Both the position numbers and the translations under genes were made by a program. A DNA stretch of 64,000 nucleotides from the NCBI GenBank assembly GCA_947095535.1, contig OX352772.1:102192641-102256640 (forward strand), read 5' to 3'. Position 1 is the first letter of the stretch. Each line of letters starts with the position of its first letter. This DNA comes from Poecilobothrus nobilitatus. Its lineage: Eukaryota; Arthropoda; Insecta; Diptera; Dolichopodidae. Positions 21,561-33,429 of the stretch are shown here, in pieces. The notes under the pieces are model-generated. The model was given only the letters and a program-made list of their open reading frames with translations. It ran no database searches and was not told the DNA's origin.

Positions 21561-21780
21561 TTTTCTTTATTTAATCAATAAGAATTTCTCTTTACATATT
21601 TACTTTAATTTACTAATTAAAAAACTATTATATCTTCAAATTAATTATTTTATTAATTTTATTAATTATTTCTTATTTACATTTATTAATTATTTCTTAT
21701 TTACATTTTATTACATAACCTTTAACTAAAATTTAATTTTATACAATTCAATATTATGCTTCGTAAATTGCTTAGTTCTT

Positions 21781-23300
21781 TATACCCGTACGATAAGTAT
21801 AGGGTATAATAAAATTACTCCTCCGTTTGTAACATCTCGAAATAAGCGAGCTAGATATACCTTCAAAGGTATGGATCGTATCAGAATCAAATTCTGAGTT
21901 GATTAAGCCATGTCCGTCCGTCCGTCCGTCAGCACGCTAACTCAAAAACTAAGAAAGCTAGAATCTTGAAATTTACATAAAATATTCTGGGAGCAATTTG
22001 TAGGTTCCCAATTTTTTTTGGTTGAGTTCCGACCAAAACTTCGGGTAGCTCCCGAACAACTAACTTTTAGATCTCAACAATTTTTTTGAGATCTAAAAGT
22101 TAGTTGTTCGTTAGTTGAGATTTTTTATATTTAAATTGTTATAACACAAGCTCTATAAGGTATATTTTCAATCTGAATTCCAAATAATTCCAAATGATAG
22201 GTGCTATTATGAGCCTTACAAACATGTATATAATAAATATATACTTGTGCTATACGGTGTCTTAATTTACCGTTATGCGTAACTGAATTGTTGTAAAATC
22301 CTTTAACCCTTCTATCTTCTAAACGGTTTAAGTTGGAAACAGAAAATTTGACAGAAATTAGATCTTTGAAAATGAGTATGATTCATTTCAGAAATTTTTT
22401 TTTTATCACCTCCCGTTTAGGAGCTGTAAGGGGCAAAAACTGAAAATTTCCTATTTTTAAACACCTGTAACTTGAACACCTGTTAAATTTTTTTTGAAGT
22501 AATACATAAAAATTAAAGCTTCAACATTATACTCTTACGTCTGTTAACAAATTTTTTTAATAATGTAGGGTTACTTTATAATTGACGAAAGTGTTACTAG
22601 ATTTTTTCAAATTTTCTAACAAATTTCTTTAACGAATTTTTTGCATTTTGTTTTACTCGATAATTTGAAATTGTTGAAGATATAATGCGTAGTACAAAAA
22701 AATGTAAATAAATAAACAACATAACGGTTGCTTGAAGAATTTTTATTTATATAATATTGATATACATACATACATACTTATATAATATCATGTTTATTTA
22801 CATATCGTATATGTCACTGATGAATGAATGATAAGAGTATAGATGTATATCATATAGCGCCGTATTTACATACATATATGTATGAAATGTGATTTATTGT
22901 ACTTATAAGAATGAATGGAAATATTTTTAAATAAATATTGCAATGTATGGCGATATACTTATAACAATATAAATATACTATGCGCGCATTAATATAATAT
23001 AAAATTTAAAATTATATTTACTATTTTGTAATTTAATATAGATTTACCGCTTAGTATTAAATGGTACTATAGAATATTTAAAAAAGTTTTGGGTTGATAA
23101 TCGTTATGTGGAAGGTTAGACTCTGCTTTTGAAGAATGTATAGACATATAGTTTGAATATATGTACAACCCATATACCATAGTTCTAGAAATTATAAAAT
23201 TCACCCAAATTATTTAAAAATACTAAAATATTAAAAAAATAATATTGTAAGCAGAGTGACAGGCTGTGAACATACTAACGGGTCGTACTCGTACGGGTAT
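21781..23300 (+). mobile_element. Dispersed TATACC repeat, copy 2 (in LINE A)
   Basis: Starts TATACCCGTACGATAAGTATA and ends CGTACTCGTACGGGTAT, giving inverted ends of about 12 bp. It has the same head layout as copies 1 and 3: an end echo (AGTATAGGGTATAATA), then a CCGTCCGTCCGTCCGTC run at about 21910. At 1,520 bp it matches the length of copy 1. The middle is different sequence; around 22260-22540 it resembles the insertion at 24366-25653 (ACACCTGTAACTT, AATTAAAGCTTCAA). It contains a 29-bp inverted repeat AGTTAGTTG/CAACTAACT around 22056-22110. No protein is encoded. Confidence 0.65.
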
Positions 23301-24129
23301 CTAAGAGTTGACAAAGGCAACTGTATTATTGCTCGTTTTCTAAATACGAGCACTTTATATTACTATTTGAACATCAAATTTTTTGATACCTACTAATTTT
23401 AACTCAAAAAAAGAAAATGCTAATTCATTGTATAATTTTTATTTGATTAGTAAAAATTTCACTTTACATTATTATCTTAATTCACTAACAAAAAACTATT
23501 ATATTTCAACGCTAAATTTATAAAATATTTTTTATTTTTACTCTTTTACATAATCTTAAAATATATATATCACTATTCAAATATGCACATATTTATTAAT
23601 ATTAATTTTACTTAAAAAAAAAAAAATTTCTTATTTATTAAATTATTATTTTTACAATATTCTAAATTTACAATTATACTTCACTAATATTTTTAATATT
23701 TTTATTTTTTTTTCTAATCTATTTTTAATAAATATAATAATTTTTTTTACCTATACTTTTTGACATTAATTATGACACTAATTAAAATTTTTAAATTTAC
23801 TGAGAATTCCTACACTTTTCCTACATTATTTTCATTCTATTATATCAATCTTCAATCGCATATAATTTTAAATTATATTGTTTTGATTTCATTATTATTT
23901 GAAAAAAATAATCAATTACATACCCACATACTCATATGTTTGTATATACTATTATATTATATTGTTTTGATTTCTTTATTATATGAAATAAATAATCCAT
24001 TACACGCCTGCATACTCAAATGTTTGCTTATCATATTCATATATAAAAATATTAATATCTTACATACTTTCATACTTTCATTATATTATATTATATAATT
24101 TACCGCAAATATAAAAATTTTAAGTAAAA
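23301..24129 (+). other. LINE A inter-ORF region, no gene seen
   Basis: AT-rich sequence between the second TATACC repeat and the ORF2 ATG. A few long open stretches here are composition artefacts (Ile, Leu, Tyr and Phe only). It includes near-repeated phrases such as TATATTGTTTTGATTTC (23875 and 23957). Confidence 0.5.
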
Positions 24130-24365
24130 ATGGAAACAGCTGATGAAATAAACATAGACACAGATTTATTAGTTAATTATTATACAAAGGTAGGCAACCA
24201 TTTAAATAATAATGAATATCGAAACAATTTTAATATACTGTACCTAAATATGCAAAGTCTTCGTAATAAATTGAATGATTTAGAATTACTTATAAATTCA
24301 TATGAATATGATATCCATGTTATAGTTCTATCAGAAATATGGTTAAGTTAGTCAGAAAATAAGTT

Positions 24366-25653
24366 TTTAGCACATTTCCAAAAAAATTTTGAAAAAATGT
24401 GCTTATTAGTTTCACTCTGTCCGTCCGTCTGTTTACAAAACTTCTACACCGTTAAAGATAGAGAAAAAAAATTAACCATAGGTAGGTCTCATAAAAACAA
24501 TAATTTTGTGGAACAACTTTTTCATGTAGCCCCCCCCATTACGGAGCTACACCCCCTCAAACTTTGAAAAAGCCCTATTTTTAAATGCATATATCTTATG
24601 TTCTGCTTAAGATTTTTTCAATCTGAAAACGTCATTCGACAGGTATTTCTTTTATCTTTGTAAATTAATATCAAAATTATACAATTATTTTAAATTTAGT
24701 ATTTAAATTTACCGTTATGTGAAAACCAAATTTTGCATGACTTTTCTATTTTCATAACTCCGGCACGTTTCTAGATAGAAGCTTGAAATTTTGAGGCAAG
24801 AAAGAACTTTTAGAATTAGTATAAGTTTGCTCAGAAAATTTTTTCGGACCACCCCTGTTTATGAGCTATTAGGGCTTAAAAATTGAAAATTTGCTATTTT
24901 TAAACACCTGTAACTTAGGAACCTGTACACATTTTACTTCTGCAAGATGTAAAAATTAAAGCTACAATAATATATTTTTACGTGTGTGAAAGGTTTATTT
25001 TAGTTGTAAAGGGTTCCAAAGTTGCAGCTCTTCAAAATTGTAAAAAAGCCCCATTTTCAGATGTATATATCTCGGGCTCTGCGTAATAGTTTTGCAATCT
25101 AAAACCGGCAGAAGATCGAAAATTTTATTATCTATATAAAACAATATCAAAATTATGTAATATTTTGTAATTTACGATTTAAATTTACCGTTATGTGAAA
25201 ACCACATTTTGCATGAAATTTCTTTTTTTATAACTCCGGCACCCCTTTAGATAGGAACCTGAAATTTTGAGACAAGAAAGAACTTTTAGAATTAGTATAA
25301 GTTTCCTCAGAAAATTTTTTGGTAACACCCCCTCTTTAAAAGTTATTACGCCTCAAAAATTTAAAATTTGCTATTTTTAGACACCTGTAACTTAGGCACC
25401 TGTAAAAATTTTTCTTCGGCAAGACATGAAAATGAAAGCTTCAATAATATATTTTTACGTGTGTTAACGGCTTTTTTTAGTTGTATAGGATTCCGGAATT
25501 ACGGCCCCTCAAAATTTCAAAAATGTCCTATGTTTCACATTTTTTCTTATTACATGAAATTTTCAAATTTTTGTGTAAGTCACACTTCTAAAGAGTTTGT
25601 ATTAAGTTTTGGAAATGTGCGCTTTTAAAAACCGTTGGCTTACATTCTACCTT
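24366..25653. mobile_element. Non-coding insertion in LINE A endonuclease, 477-bp internal tandem repeat
   Basis: The LINE reading (SENKF / NLATYNVYFSNRKDSYGG) is interrupted by about 1.29 kb. The insert begins near GCACATTTCCAAAA (24371) and its inverted partner TTTTGGAAATGTGC lies at 25607-25620, so it has about 14-bp inverted motifs. Inside, ACCGTTATGTGAAAACCA occurs at 24711 and 25188, and ACACCTGTAACTTAGG at 24904 and 25381. These are two copies of a roughly 477-bp unit. It contains a CTGTCCGTCCGTCTG run like the TATACC family. It is probably a foldback or MITE-like element; the class is uncertain. Confidence 0.6.
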
Positions 25654-27752
25654 GTTTAACTTAGCAACTTACAATGTATATTTCTCTAATAGGAAAGATT
25701 CTTATGGGGGTGTTGCCATTTATGTGAGTGAAAAACTATGTAGTACCTTAATTTTTGAAGAGGAATTTGAAGAATCTAATATAGTAGGTATTATAGATAT
25801 TAACATAACAAAACATAATATTAATATATTCAGTATTTATAGGTCTCACAATACCCACGTTGCCTTTTTCTTGAAAAATTAGATGTAATAACAAATAAAT
25901 ATTGAAACTCCATTATTTTGGGAGATATGAACATGAATTTATTAAACTCAAACAATAGTGAAATCTAAAACTATTCTAGTACATTACTTAGTAATGGTTT
26001 TGTTATATATAATATTAAAACTGATAAATATGCAACAAGAATTGGTAAAACATCTAAAACCATTATTGACTATTTTATCACTGATATGGTTAGGTTCAAA
26101 TATTTTTTTTATATTCTAAATACATCACTATCTGACCATCAACGATTTTTTATAAGTGTTGGTCTAAAACCTATCAAAGAAAAAGAAAACAAGGTCAAAA
26201 AGGTTCTAAATTATGCCAACTTAGAAAAAGATAAAATTTGGTCTAATTTAAAGTTGTATAATGATTTCAATAAATTTGTATCTGATCTCAGCACTCTGAT
26301 AGAAAATAATACACAAGTTTATAAAGTTGTTGAAAAGAAAAAAAAAGCATCGATAACAAATGAGATAATAAACAAAATTAAAATTCGAGAATCATTTTAC
26401 AAATATACAAAAAAATATCCAAATAATATCCGTGTTAAAGAGCTTTTCAAAGATATTAAAGAGAAAGTAAAAAATCTTGTTGCTGAAGCGAAAAAAAAAC
26501 TCTGATGAATTTAATAGGGATCCAGGAAATAGTAAAAAACTGTGGGACTTATATAAAAATTTTTGTTTGAATTCTTCTAATTATATTAAAGTATTAGAAT
26601 ATAACAATCAAATTACTTCTAACGAACAAATCATAGCTGAATCAATGAATAATTTTTTTATAAATGTTACAAACGAACTTAACATTTCTACACTTGATGT
26701 AGACTATGATTATTTGAATCAGTTTTCAACAAACATTTATTCAAGCTTTAATCTGAGTCCAACCAATATTGAAGAAATTTTCGAGACGATCAATATGTTA
26801 AAACCAAACGCCGCTACTGGTTATGACAACATCTCGGCTAGATTTATTAAAAAATATTCAGAATTCTTAGCTCCGTTATTAGTCAAATTTATTAATATTT
26901 CATTTCAAAACTCAGCTTTTCCGAAAAGTTAAAAACAGCGATTCTAACTTCCATTTTCAAAAGCGGTTGCGTAACTAAAAGAACAAATTACCGGCCCATT
27001 TCAATTTTAAGTGCGTTTAAGAGTAGAATTGAAATTTTTCTTAAAAGTAATAATATTTTACATAGCCAGCAATATGGGTTTGAAAAAACTCCAACACAAC
27101 TGCGGCGTGTCTTAATTTAACAGATTTTGTTACTAAAAACGTAGACAGTGGTAGATATGTTGTATGCATTTTTTTAGACTTGCAAAAAGCATTTGACTGC
27201 GTAGACCATAATATTTTACTTTATAAACTTAAAAAACTAAATTTCAATCACAACCAAATTAATTTTTTTAAAACATATCTGCTTAATCGGAAACAAAAAG
27301 TTAAAAACAATTGTGCCACTAGTAACTCTAGTGTCATTAAAAAGGGTGTTCCGCAAGGGTCAATTCTAGGACCAGATCTTTTTAAGATCTACATAAACGA
27401 CCTTGATAATTTAACATTAAAAGGAACAATCCAAATGTATGAAGATTATCAGTTGTAAAATATTCTGAGAACTGTGAGACTACCTTGAAAAATTCCATTA
27501 ATCACGATCTCAGTGTAATAGAAAGATGGCTCAATAATCATAAACTTTTACTGAATAATAAAAAAACAAAAATTATTCTTTTCGGTAATAAAATATACAG
27601 TAGTTTTAATATAATTTATAGAAACACCGCTCTAGAAGAAGTAAAAAACTATAACTATCTTGGACTAATTTTAGATATTAAATTAAAATGGTATGATCAT
27701 ATTGTTAAAAAAACAAGTAAAAGTAACAGTAAGTTGATGCTACCGACTTATT

Positions 27753-28622
27753 TATACCCTACACCTAAAAAATTCAAATTAAATTAAAAATCCATAAGTT
27801 ATTTTAGTTAGGTATTTAATATAACTAAGCTAAAAAAATAAATGCTTTTACAACCTTTCTACAAAATTTCAGATTTCTATCTTTATTAAATTCGAAAATA
27901 TGCTTGTTAGGTCTTGGGAAGTTTGTGAAGACACGCGGACCACCACCCCAATTCATCTCAAATTTTGGAGACATCAACAGGGTAGAACATTCTTATATCA
28001 AATTTCAAGTTTATATATTTATTAATTTCGAAGATATGCTATACTATATACTTGTTCGGTTTTGGGAGTTGTATGGGAGGTACCCGAACGACCACTCCAA
28101 TTCATCTCAAATTTTAGGCAAATCAGAGATTTACGAAACAGCACCCTCGTATCAAATTTGAAGTTCCTATCTTTATTAATTTCGAAGTTATGCATGTTCG
28201 GTTTTGGGAGTTGTATGGGGGGTACCCGAACAGCTCCTCCAATTCATCTAAAATTTTGGACAAATCAGGGATTCAGGAAACAACACCCTAGTACCAAATT
28301 TGAAGTTTCTATTTTCATTAATTTCGAATATATGCTTGTTCGGTTTTGGGATTTGTATGGGAGGTACCCGAACAATCACTCCAATTCATCTCAAATTTAG
28401 GGGATATCAGGGATTCAGAAAAACACATCCTCGTACAAAATTTTATCGTTATCGTGTTATCGTGCGTACGGACGGATGGACATCGCTAAATCGACTCAGG
28501 CGTCACGACTCAGGATCACTCCTGATTCAGAATATATATACATGTCTATACCTCGCTTCCTTTTGGTGGTTACAAACACCATACCAAAGTTAATATACCC
28601 TATACTTAATGTGTAGGGTATA
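27753..28622 (-). mobile_element. Dispersed TATACC repeat, copy 3 (in LINE A RT)
   Basis: 870 bp from TATACCCTACACCTAAA to TTAATGTGTAGGGTATA, an inverted pair of 13 bp or more. On the minus strand its head (28622 to about 28460) matches 5286-5450 closely. The rest is about four tandem units of 141-148 bp marked by TTCGGTTTTGGGA at 28053, 28197 and 28338 (diverged at 27905). It separates LINE A thumb coding (to 27752) from its C-terminus (from 28623). Confidence 0.8.
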
Positions 28623-28896
28623 ACAAGCCCATATATTTTTATTTTACGACGGCTGAGATATTTCTTTTCAAAAGACGTATTATACATCATTTTTTCAACA
28701 TATGTTTTGTCAAATATTACCTATCTCAATCCTATATGGTCTGGAGCTCCATAAACATAATTTTCTGTTAAATAGAATGATTGATATACATAACCATAAC
28801 ACCAGAAACAAGTCAAATTTTTATCTCACTCTTTTCAAAACCGATAGGCAAAAAAATAACTGCGTTTACAATTGCCTAAAATTATACAATTAATTA

Positions 28897-29305
28897 CCCT
28901 ACAAATATAAATTAATTAGTAATATGCTGAAATTTAAAAGAAAAATAACAAAATTTATAATTGAAAAACGTAAATAATTAATTGAATTATGTAAACTTTA
29001 ATTTGTCTAATTAAATATAGATTGAAATATAAAATAGTGAATTGAATTTTGAAATATGTAAAATCGAACTTTAAAAAAAAGAGAAAACTGTTTTTGCTTT
29101 GATTTTTTATTTCATTCTATTTAAGTTTGTTCTTTTTTATGATTAAGTTGAATTGTAATAATTAAGTATACTGAGAAAACAATGTGACCAAACAGCTAAG
29201 GCTAGGGTCTTTAGAAAACAAATTGTAATACATACTAAAATTATATTTTTTAAAAAAATATTATTGAATTAAATAAATAAAGATATAATAAATAAAAAAA
29301 AAAAA
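28897..29305 (+). other. LINE A 3' UTR and poly(A) tail
   Basis: Non-coding, AT-rich, ending with AATAAA motifs and twelve A at 29294-29305. The junction to LINE B coding sequence (GGTATATTTGTTCC) is abrupt, as expected of target-primed reverse transcription. Confidence 0.75.
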
Positions 29306-31594
29306 GGTATATTTGTTCCTAAGTTCCACAATTTGTTTTGGAAAATAATTATTTTTGTTTTCTTTACATTTAAACTAATCCTATGCCTATTTAACCATTT
29401 TTGAATTATTTCAAGATCATTTTGAATTGAAAGTTTTGTACTTTCTTCACTAGCTTCACCGTATTTTAGGACCGCATCATTTGCATATAATTGTAGATCT
29501 CCTTTTAGGTTTAGACGAGCTAGATCATCAATATATATCTTAAAAAGACCCGGTCCTAAAATCGAGCCTTGCGGTATACCTTTATACATAACCTTTTCCG
29601 AGCTATATGTGTTATTAATGCGAACTCTTTGGATTCTGTTTTGTAAATATGATTTAAAAAATTGTTGTTGTATACTGGTAAAATTAAAATTAGCAAGTTT
29701 AAGCAATAATATTTGGTGGTCAACATAATCAAATGCTTTTTTTAGATCAAGGAATACGCAACTAGTATATTTTTTGCTGTCAATACTTTTCGATATAAAG
29801 TCGGTTAGATGCAGATATGCAGCTGTGGTATTAGATTTCGTTTGGAAACCAAATTGTTTCTCGCTTAAAATATTATTATTAGAAATAAAATAATTCAATC
29901 TATTTTTTATAACTATTTCAAAAATCTTAGAAATAGCGGGTAAAATAGAAATGAGCCTATAGTTTGAGCAATCTGTATTACTTCCGCTTTTATAAATTGG
30001 AATTATAATAGCCGATTTAAATTTATTCGGAAAAATACCGTTACGAAATGATTTATTAATTAACTTAACGAAAGTTGGAACCAAACGATCCGCAAAGCGT
30101 TTGATAAATTTCGTAGAAATATTATCAATTCCAGTAGCTGCTGCCGCATTTAATGTGCTGATAGCTGTACAGATGTCTTCGGAATTCGTTTCAGCCAATT
30201 GAAAGTTTGAGAAGATAGTACGTCTGAATTGGTTTATATAAACATGATCAAGGGTAGTATTAGGTACTTTAATTTCTTTCGTTACATTTACAAAAAAGTT
30301 GTTAAAACATTCTAATATTTCCTTTTCAATTTCGATTGTTTTATCATTCTGACATATTATTTTAATTGGATTTTTTTGCTCGATGGAATCAGTGTTAAAA
30401 ATTATCTCTTTATATATATAAATTCCACAGTCTTTTATTCCACAGTATCACTGGGGTGTAAAGATATTCTGTCCGAGGAGTATTTTGTTTTCCTCAGTCA
30501 TTAATTTTTGAACCCTATCTCTATATTTAATATATAAGTTACTAATGCGTTCATTACCCACATTTTTTTTTCTGTATTTGTTAAATGAGTCTCTGATTTT
30601 CATTACTCTTAGAATCTCAGTCATCTATGTCTTTTTTTTTTAATATTTTTTATTTCGATACGTACAGTATTATTATTTATTAAAGAAGTAAGATTATCAA
30701 TGATTTCATCAGCTTCATTGTAAGATTCAATGGTTAACCAGAAATCATCAGTATCAATGTTAGTGTAGTTTAAAACCGTTTTATATTTTACGTTATTAGT
30801 TTTTTTGAACTTCCGATCAGTACTGATAAAAAGCATTTGATGATCAGACAAAGAACAGACTAGGACATGTATATGATATTCTTTCTCTACCATATCAGTT
30901 ACAAAATGATCAATTATTGTTTTTGATTGTGTTCCAAATCTAGTTGCAAATTTTTCGGATATCTTATTACAAATCAAAAAACCATTATTTAACAACATAT
31001 TTTTATACGATATTATTTCAAAGTTGTTAACATTTAGTAAATCTAGATTAAAATCACCTACTATTATAACTCTTTTAAGGTTTGAAGTTAGCTCATCAAA
31101 TCTATTAATAAAGTTCATAGGGTTTGTCTCGTGTGATCTGTATATGCCAATGATATTAAAATTTTCCTTCGTTAGCTGAATTCCCAATATTTTGCTATTT
31201 TCAAATTCCTCACTAATAAGAATATTACTAGGAAAGTGATTTCTTATGTAGATAGCTTTTCTACCGTAAGTTTTTCTCGATTAATAAAACACGAATCATA
31301 CGCTGGTAGATTAAAGAAAATATTTTCAGAAGAAAGAAGCCATATCTCAGTTAAGACAATTATATCTACATCACATTTAAGACTTTCAATTAAAGTTTCT
31401 ACTTCAAACAATTTTTTTCTTAAACTTTGTATGTTTAAGTACAATATATTAAAATTATTTTGATATTTTAAGCTCATTGAACTTGAATCATAATGTAGGT
31501 AATGTTCCACTCTAAAATGGTTTTTTACGTTCTCTGTTTCATCTAAGTGCATTTGTAATAAAAGTGAAACAATTTGGATAATTTGGATAAACAT
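29306..31594 (-). pseudogene. LINE B ORF2: endonuclease and most of the reverse transcriptase, broken
   Basis: Read leftwards from the ATG at 31594. Endonuclease: NFNILYLNIQSLRKKL, LTEIWLLSSENIFF, then GDFNLDLLN near 31035 and LSDHQMLFIS near 30840. RT is open from 30198: SNYRLISILPAISKIFE, motif A LDLKKAFDYVDHQILLLK, motif B GIPQGSILGPGLFKIY. The catalytic box reads YANDA, so the second Asp of the usual YADD pair is lost. Frame breaks lie near 31240 and 30600-30200. It ends at LINE A's A tail; the C-terminus is at 20840-20380. About 80 codons of the thumb seem to be missing at the split, judged against LINE A. Confidence 0.85.
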
Positions 31595-32700
31595 TGTCTA
31601 ATAAGAGCAAGATTGTATGTAAAAATTAATATTATTGAGCTTGATTTGTCAAAATTTTTGTGAAACGTGTTTTTATAAGATACAATTGTTATTAAAAATT
31701 TTTTAATTAAGAATAATAGATTATTAAAAGAATAAATTAAATTATTAAAAAAATTAAATAATGTGAAGCAAAGTGAAATATATAAAGTGAGAAAGTAAAA
31801 TAAGAAAAAAACTGTATTATTGTAAATTAATTTTAGAAAAAGAAATATTGTAATTATAGAATTAAAGTATAAATTTGTTTTAAAAAATAAAAAAAGTTTT
31901 GAGCATTTTGTTTTGTATACATAGTAATTACTTGCATAGTTTTGTTTTAATAAAGCAATGGTTAACAGGTTATGTTAAAAGTTAGATTGAGAAAGAATTT
32001 AATATGTAGCTTATCAGTAAAATCAGTATATCAATCACTACCAAATTGTATAATATAGATAAAGTTAATATTGAATTTAGTCGAAGAATGAAAATATTTA
32101 TATTGATTGGAATTATTATAAAGAATACCTATTAAAAAAAGTGTATTATTGTAAAGTAATTTTAGAAATAGAAATATTGTAATTATAGAATGAAAGTATA
32201 AATTTGTTTTAAAAAATAAAAAAAGTTTTGAACATATTGCTTTGTATACATAATAATTATTTGTATAGTTTTGTTTTAATAAAGCAATAAAAAAATCTAT
32301 ATGTAATTTAGTAGTGAAAATAATTATATAAAAAGTAGATGCCAAAAAGAAATAAATTAATACTTGATGAATTATATTGAAACATATTAAATTAGTTAAT
32401 AAGTTAATTGTTGTTGTTGATTTAATTAACAAATTGTTCAAGATTAAATGAGAAAAAAAATTAAATTTGATTTATGAATGTAAAAATTTTCAAAAGGAGT
32501 GTTATAGGTTATGTTAAAAGTTAGAATTGTTACAAAAAATATTAAAAAGTGTAAATTTATAAAGATAAAGATAAAGATTTTTGTAGCTGGATTTCTACAC
32601 CATAACTTCATCTTTATCTTTATCAGATTTCAACTCGATCAAGTATAGAGCATTTTTTCATTTTTATTATTTTTGGAATACTTTTTTAAACTAGATACTT
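31595..32700. repeat. Non-coding 1.1 kb between LINE B ORFs, with direct repeats and a hairpin
   Basis: The C-terminal part of ORF1 is replaced by AT-rich DNA. A block of about 150 bp occurs twice (31810-31955 and 32135-32290; both contain GTATAAATTTGTTTTAAAAAATAAAAAAAGTTTTGA). AGGTTATGTTAAAAGTTAGA also occurs twice, at 31969 and 32507. At 32560-32625 AAAGATAAAGATAAAGAT faces ATCTTTATCTTTATC, forming a hairpin. It could be a decayed insertion with duplicated segments; I cannot classify it. Confidence 0.5.
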
Positions 32701-33354
32701 TTATGATGTTCTCCTTAGCAATGCAAGCTTGGATTTTGTTAAATATCGTGTGTACAGTATCCAGTAATTCTCGATATTTAAAGGTAGACCATAAAGTACT
32801 ATATTGTTGTTATTTTTTTTCTCTTCACTTTCATCTAATTGGTATTGCAATTTATTTACGATGCTTCCCAGTTCAATTGTTCTATCCTCAATGAGCTTTA
32901 TTTCCTCTTTTAGCTTTTTATTTTCTTCCAGCACTTGTTTATTATACTTTAGAAAGTCTTTTAATTGATTTTGTGTAGCATCCATTTGTGCTGAGAAGTA
33001 ATTTTGGGATTTTTGAATCTCGAGCACTACAGTAACCAGCGTTTTCATATACAAAGCTAGACTTTGCAAAGTGCATCCATTTATATCAATTGCTGGTAAG
33101 TTGACAGGAAAATGGATTTGAAGAGATGAATCAGTATCTTCATTATCATTATCTTCAATTATTAAAGTATCATTACCAGTAGGGGGACACTCATAGCATT
33201 TCCATGTTGCACTTCCTGATTTAATGGCTTCAAACGGTTCCTTCGACACTGACGCACACTTAGTGTGGAAAAATCTGTGACATTTTCCACTACACTGAAC
33301 TTCTTTAGAATTTCCAGTAATATTTCGTGCACAGGTGGTACATATTTTCGCCAT
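32701..33354 (-). pseudogene. LINE B ORF1 (zinc finger, coiled coil), truncated
   Basis: ATG at 33354. Residues 1-60 form a PHD-like Cys/His finger (CTTCARNITG, CSGKCHRFFHTKCASVS, WKCYECP). An acidic linker IIEDNDNEDTDSS follows, then helical ILEIQKSQNYFSAQMD, then a coiled coil (about 125-180) with EENKKLKEEIKLIEDRTIE. NNNNIVLYGLPLNIEN would lead into an RRM-like domain, but the frame ends at residue 217 in unrelated sequence. This is the best-preserved ORF1 of the family in the window. It would have bound LINE RNA; the C-terminal RNA-binding part is missing. Confidence 0.85.
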
Positions 33355-33429
33355 TTCTTTACGAATTATTTAAAAAAAATAATTAATTTTAAAAATTAAA
33401 TTAAAAAAAAAAAAAAAAAAAATTTAAAT

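Larger units (their letters stand above)
24130..28896 (+). pseudogene. LINE A ORF2: endonuclease and reverse transcriptase, broken
   Basis: ATG at 24130. The endonuclease begins NFNILYLNMQSLRNKLNDL and LSEIWLS, then is cut by an insertion and resumes near 25654 with SYGGVAIYVSEKL and LSDHQ (26127). The RT follows: MLKPNAATGYDNISARFIKK near 26800; motif A LQKAFDCVDHNILL at 27183; motif B GVPQGSILGPDLFKIY at 27347. The catalytic box at 27435 reads MYEDYQL instead of a YADD-type sequence. The thumb continues (YNYLGLILDIKLKW) to the third insertion at 27753 and ends with NRMIDIHNHNTRNKSNFYLT near 28760-28820. Frame breaks lie near 26500, 26930, 27040 and 27460. Confidence 0.85.
20841..29305 (+). 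mobile_element. LINE A, jockey-like, inserted in LINE B and itself interrupted three times
   Basis: A plus-strand non-LTR retrotransposon truncated at its 5' end within ORF1, with ORF2 from 24130 to 28896. Its 3' UTR ends AATAAATAAAGATATAATAAATAAA plus an A tail at 29294-29305. The A tail abuts minus-strand LINE B coding sequence on the right; the 5' end abuts the rest of LINE B on the left. Three later insertions lie inside it: 21781-23300, 24366-25653 and 27753-28622. Net length without them is about 4.8 kb, normal for the family. Frameshifts and a ruined RT catalytic box make it inactive. Confidence 0.8.

Noticed and set aside
23760..24098. 112-codon plus-strand frame before LINE A ORF2
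   Set aside because: Low-complexity Leu/Ile/Tyr/Phe composition from AT-rich DNA; not present in the sister LINEs.
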